43,789 nucleotides of DNA from CAZNUM01 sp964539305. Its GTDB lineage: Bacteria > Fidelibacterota > Marinisomatia > Marinisomatales > TCS55. Location of the stretch: the NCBI GenBank assembly GCA_964539305.1, contig CAZIIM010000014.1, positions 1-43,789 of the forward strand, in the 5' to 3' direction. The translations under genes were made by a program, and so were the position numbers. Below, piece after piece: positions 41,403-43,789 of this stretch (the stretch's first letter is position 1; every line of letters starts with the position of its first letter). Below the pieces are notes generated by a model. It made no database searches and was not told the DNA's origin. It was given only the letters and a program-made list of their open reading frames with translations.

Positions 41403-43142
41403 AGCCCTGGAAGCCCTGGATATCCAGGCAGACGACTTTCAACTTTCACCCCCGAAAAATCCCCGTTTCGGCGACCTCTCCACCAACCTGGCTCTCGTCC
41501 TGGCCCACAAAAAACATCAGAATCCCCTTCAGCTTGCTGAAGACATCAAGGCTCATCTCAAACCTGACATTCCTTACGTCGAAGCCGTTTCTATCACGCC
41601 GCCTGGATTCATCAATTTTCAACTTTCCCCCCATTACTTTTATGAAATCCTGAAAACGATTCTCACCAATCCCGATTATGGCCGGGGCACATTTGGGGAG
41701 GGTAAAACAGCGAATGTGGAATTCGTCAGTGCCAATCCCACCGGCCCCCTAACCGTTGGTCACGGAAGACAGGCAGTACTGGGTGACACGGTCGCCAGCA
41801 TCCTAGAATGGAATGGATACAAAGTCACCCGTGAGTATTATTACAACGATGCCGGGCGGCAGATGCGGATCCTGGCCCAATCGGTGGNNNNNNNNNNNNN
41901 NNNNNNNNNNNNNNNNNNNNNNNNNNNNNNNNNNNNNNNNNNNNNNNNNNNNNNNNNNNNNNNNNNNNNNNNNNNNNNNNNNNNNNNGAGTATTATTACA
42001 ACGATGCCGGGCGGCAGATGCGGATCCTGGCCCAATCGGTGGAGAGCCGCTATTTTCAACTTCTGGGACAAAAAACAGACTTCCCGGAGGAAGGCTACCA
42101 GGGGGATTATATCCGGAAAATCGCTCAGGAAATCAAAGCGACGTACGGAGACGACCTGAAGCCGGAAGATCTCCTTTTTTTGGAAGTGGCCGAAAAAAGT
42201 ATTTTCCAGATGATTAAGCATTCCCTGGAACAGTTGGGAATAAAACACGACCTCTTCTCCAATGAAAAAACATTCTATGATTCCGGAGCAATTGACCGGA
42301 CCGTCAAAGAATTAAAGGCCAAGGGCCTGGTGTACGAATCAGAGGGTGCCAGCTGGTTTAAAACCACGGCTCTGGGTATGGCCCAGGACCGGGTGCTCAT
42401 CAAGAGCAGCGGTGAACCTACTTACCGGTTACCGGACATTGCTTATCACCGGGATAAACTGGAACGGGGCTTCGATCTGATTGTGGACCTTTTCGGCGCA
42501 GATCATCTGGATGCATATCCAGACGTCCTGGCTGCTTTGGAAGCACTTGATTACCCCGTTGACCATATCCGAGTACTGATTCACCAGTTTGTGACCCTGA
42601 TCCGAAAAGGTGAAAAGGTAAAAATGTCCACCCGAAAAGGAAATTTTGTTACCCTGGATGAATTAATTGAGGAAGTCGGCCGGGATGTGGTCCGTTACTT
42701 TTTCATTATGCGGGGTATGAATTCCCACCTGAACTTCGATCTGGACCTGGCCGCTGATCAGTCCGAAAAAAATCCCGTGTATTACCTCCAGTATGCCCAC
42801 GCCCGGATTTGTAATATCATTAAACGGGCGGAGGCCGTGCCCGGGGAAACCGGTGATTTTGATCCTTCGCTCCTGAAACATCCTACTGAACTGGAGTTGC
42901 TGAAAAAACTGGAATTATTCCCCATGATCATGGAACAGGCCCTAGCGTCGCTGGAACCTCAGTTTATTGCCAATTATCTCCAGGAAACGGCAACCCGGTT
43001 TCATAAATTCTATTCTGAATGCCGTGTGATTGGCGTTGATCCTGATTTATCCGTGGCTCGACTAGCCCTAGTTGAGGGGACTCGCACCGTCCTTGCCAAT
43101 GGTTTAAACGTGCTCGGCATTCAGGCACCGGAGCGGATGTAG
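41368..43142 (+). CDS. argS: arginyl-tRNA synthetase (split by a false gap)
   Basis: The start is the ATG at 41368 (MIIPQLKTALSEAL), inside the end of rsfS. Class I ArgRS marks are present before the gap (VEFVSANPTGPLTVGHGRQAVLGD, the HIGH-like site) and after it (LIRKGEKVKMSTRKGNFVTL, the KMSK-like site, then an anticodon domain). The 100 N at 41888-41987 sit between identical 55-bp copies, so joining 41887 to 42043 restores one frame of 539 residues, normal for ArgRS. As written, the shift of 155 bases breaks the frame only artificially. It charges tRNA-Arg. Confidence 0.95.
41833..41887 (+). repeat. 55-bp assembly duplicate within argS, first copy
   Basis: Identical to 41988-42042 on the other side of the N run. 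The two copies are the same contig overlap and only one exists in the genome. Confidence 0.95.
41888..41987. other. false assembly gap (100 N) inside argS
   Basis: Flanked by identical 55-base ends; removing the N run and one copy gives an intact argS frame. The same overlap length as the gap at 24100 fits a de Bruijn assembly with k of 55. Confidence 0.94.
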
Positions 43143-43143
43143 A

Positions 43144-43788
43144 ATGGCCTTTTTAAACAGCGAACTGGAATTTTTCATTCTGTGCCTGAGCACCCTGTTC
43201 ACTTTAGTTAATCCACTTGGCATTACACCCATCTTTATTGTTATGACGGAACGCTTCTCGCCTGAACAGCGAAAGGCCATTGCCCAAAAGGCCGTCCTGA
43301 GTGCCGGTGTCACTTTGTTAATCTTTTCAGCCATTGGCCATCTGATTTTCCGTTTCTACGGGATTACGATTGAGGCGTTCCAGATCATGGGTGGCATCAT
43401 CTTTTTCCGGAACGGGCTCAATATGCTGGAAGCAAAAGTGGGCCGTTCCCGGACGACACCCAAAGAGCAGGAAGAATCCAGGGATCACGATGAAATTGCC
43501 GTCAGTCCTATTGGTATCCCCCTTATTACGGGGCCCGGGGCGATTACAGCTGCCATGCTGCTTTCGGGTCAAATCCACCAGCCTGCCAGTTACGGAACCC
43601 TGGCCGTGGCGATTTTCATCGTATTACTGGGGGTTTATCTTATCCTGAGAGGTGGTGACAAATTGTCGAAAAAGATCGGGCAAACCGGCATGCGGATTAT
43701 TGAACGAATCATGGGCTTGATCCTGATGGTCATTGCTGTCCAGTTCGTTATTAACGGTGTTAAAACCGTTATTGGACAACTCTTTTAA
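43144..43788 (+). CDS. MarC/NAAT-family integral membrane protein
   Basis: A 214-residue protein with six hydrophobic segments. Family marks include LSTLFTLVNPLGITPIFIVMT near the start, FQIMGGIIFFRNGLNML in the middle, then PIGIPLITGPGAITAAMLLS, and IIERIMGLILMVIAVQFVINGV near the end. MarC-family proteins were once linked to antibiotic resistance without proof; an archaeal relative moves neutral amino acids. Role here is unknown. It starts 1 base after the argS stop, so it is in the same operon. The stop codon is inside the window (43786-43788). Confidence 0.93.
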   Translation: MAFLNSELEFFILCLSTLFTLVNPLGITPIFIVMTERFSPEQRKAIAQKAVLSAGVTLLIFSAIGHLIFRFYGITIEAFQIMGGIIFFRNGLNMLEAKVGRSRTTPKEQEESRDHDEIAVSPIGIPLITGPGAITAAMLLSGQIHQPASYGTLAVAIFIVLLGVYLILRGGDKLSKKIGQTGMRIIERIMGLILMVIAVQFVINGVKTVIGQLF

Positions 43789-43789
43789 T

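Noticed and set aside
41275..42217. Frameshifted or broken argS pseudogene
   Set aside because: The shift comes from the 100 N plus the duplicated 55 bp; the joined frame is complete.
1..43789. CRISPR array, prophage, insertion sequence, defence island or secondary-metabolite cluster
   Set aside because: No spaced short repeats, transposase, integrase, phage structural genes, or defence or synthase domains were seen; gene content is housekeeping, envelope and catabolic.

Overview
The window reads as chromosomal core DNA from a Gram-negative (diderm) bacterium of the Fibrobacterota-Chlorobiota-Bacteroidota neighbourhood. Candidatus Marinimicrobia (SAR406/Marinisomatota) is my best guess, by inference only. 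Support: an LptD-type outer-membrane protein, a TonB-dependent receptor with a CarboxypepD_reg-like N-terminal domain, lipoprotein signals, a NTT-type transporter fused to HEAT repeats, and a topoisomerase I with C-terminal repeats instead of zinc fingers. Base composition looks even, near 50% GC, with dense coding and many overlapping genes. I saw no phage, insertion sequence, CRISPR array or rRNA. Three runs of exactly 100 N mark scaffold joins. Two of them (24100-24199, 41888-41987) are flanked by identical 55-bp copies, so they are assembler overlaps and not missing DNA. The one at 4555-4654 hides real sequence.

Layout. 1-4855 (+): 5'-truncated PIN-PhoH ATPase, a small DUF5362-like membrane protein and a large NTT/HEAT/cNMP-binding protein. 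4841-6086 (-): small membrane protein and exported 5'-nucleotidase-like protein. 6232-6304 (+): tRNA-Thr(CGT). 6310-6720 (-): FKBP lipoprotein. 6800-11631 (+): rarA overlapping lptD. 11758-19478 (+): zinc-ribbon/DUF2007 protein, hisS, topA, ccmH, glyQS, Bax-inhibitor-1-like protein and an exported Ntn-hydrolase asparaginase, most of them overlapping or nearly so. 19567-22642 (+): a stand-alone TonB receptor unit with a good promoter, an inverted-repeat-rich leader and a strong terminator. 22714-28394 (+): aminotransferase, thiolase, class III CoA-transferase and gamma-glutamyltranspeptidase. 28413-32632 (-): rlmN, purine nucleoside phosphorylase, a MORN-repeat protein and a uridine-kinase-like protein, all overlapping. 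32752-34661 (+): MoxR and DUF58. 34711-36749 (-): TPR lipoprotein and PfkB kinase. 36875-43788 (+): metallophosphoesterase, cysteine desulfurase-mnmA, an exported unknown, LytR_C protein, rsfS, argS and a MarC-family protein.

How the genes fit together. Much of the window serves translation and tRNA or ribosome maturation (hisS, glyQS, argS, tRNA-Thr, mnmA with its sulfur donor, rlmN, rsfS). A second theme is the envelope (lptD, FKBP and TPR lipoproteins, TonB receptor, LytR_C, MarC). A third is scavenging of peptides, amino acids and nucleosides (exported asparaginase/isoaspartyl peptidase, gamma-glutamyltranspeptidase, the aminotransferase-thiolase-CoA transferase trio, nucleotidase-like protein, nucleoside phosphorylase, nucleoside kinase, NTT-type carrier).

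I did not find a clear undescribed system. The points most worth a second look are an asparaginase gene with no ATG/GTG/TTG start before its conserved N-terminus, a nucleotidase-like protein that lost first-site metal ligands and carries a Cys-x-Cys-Pro motif, a CcmH with adjacent cysteines, the NTT-HEAT-cNMP fusion, and recurring 8-bp start/stop overlaps, one of them with a possible 12-codon leader ORF.
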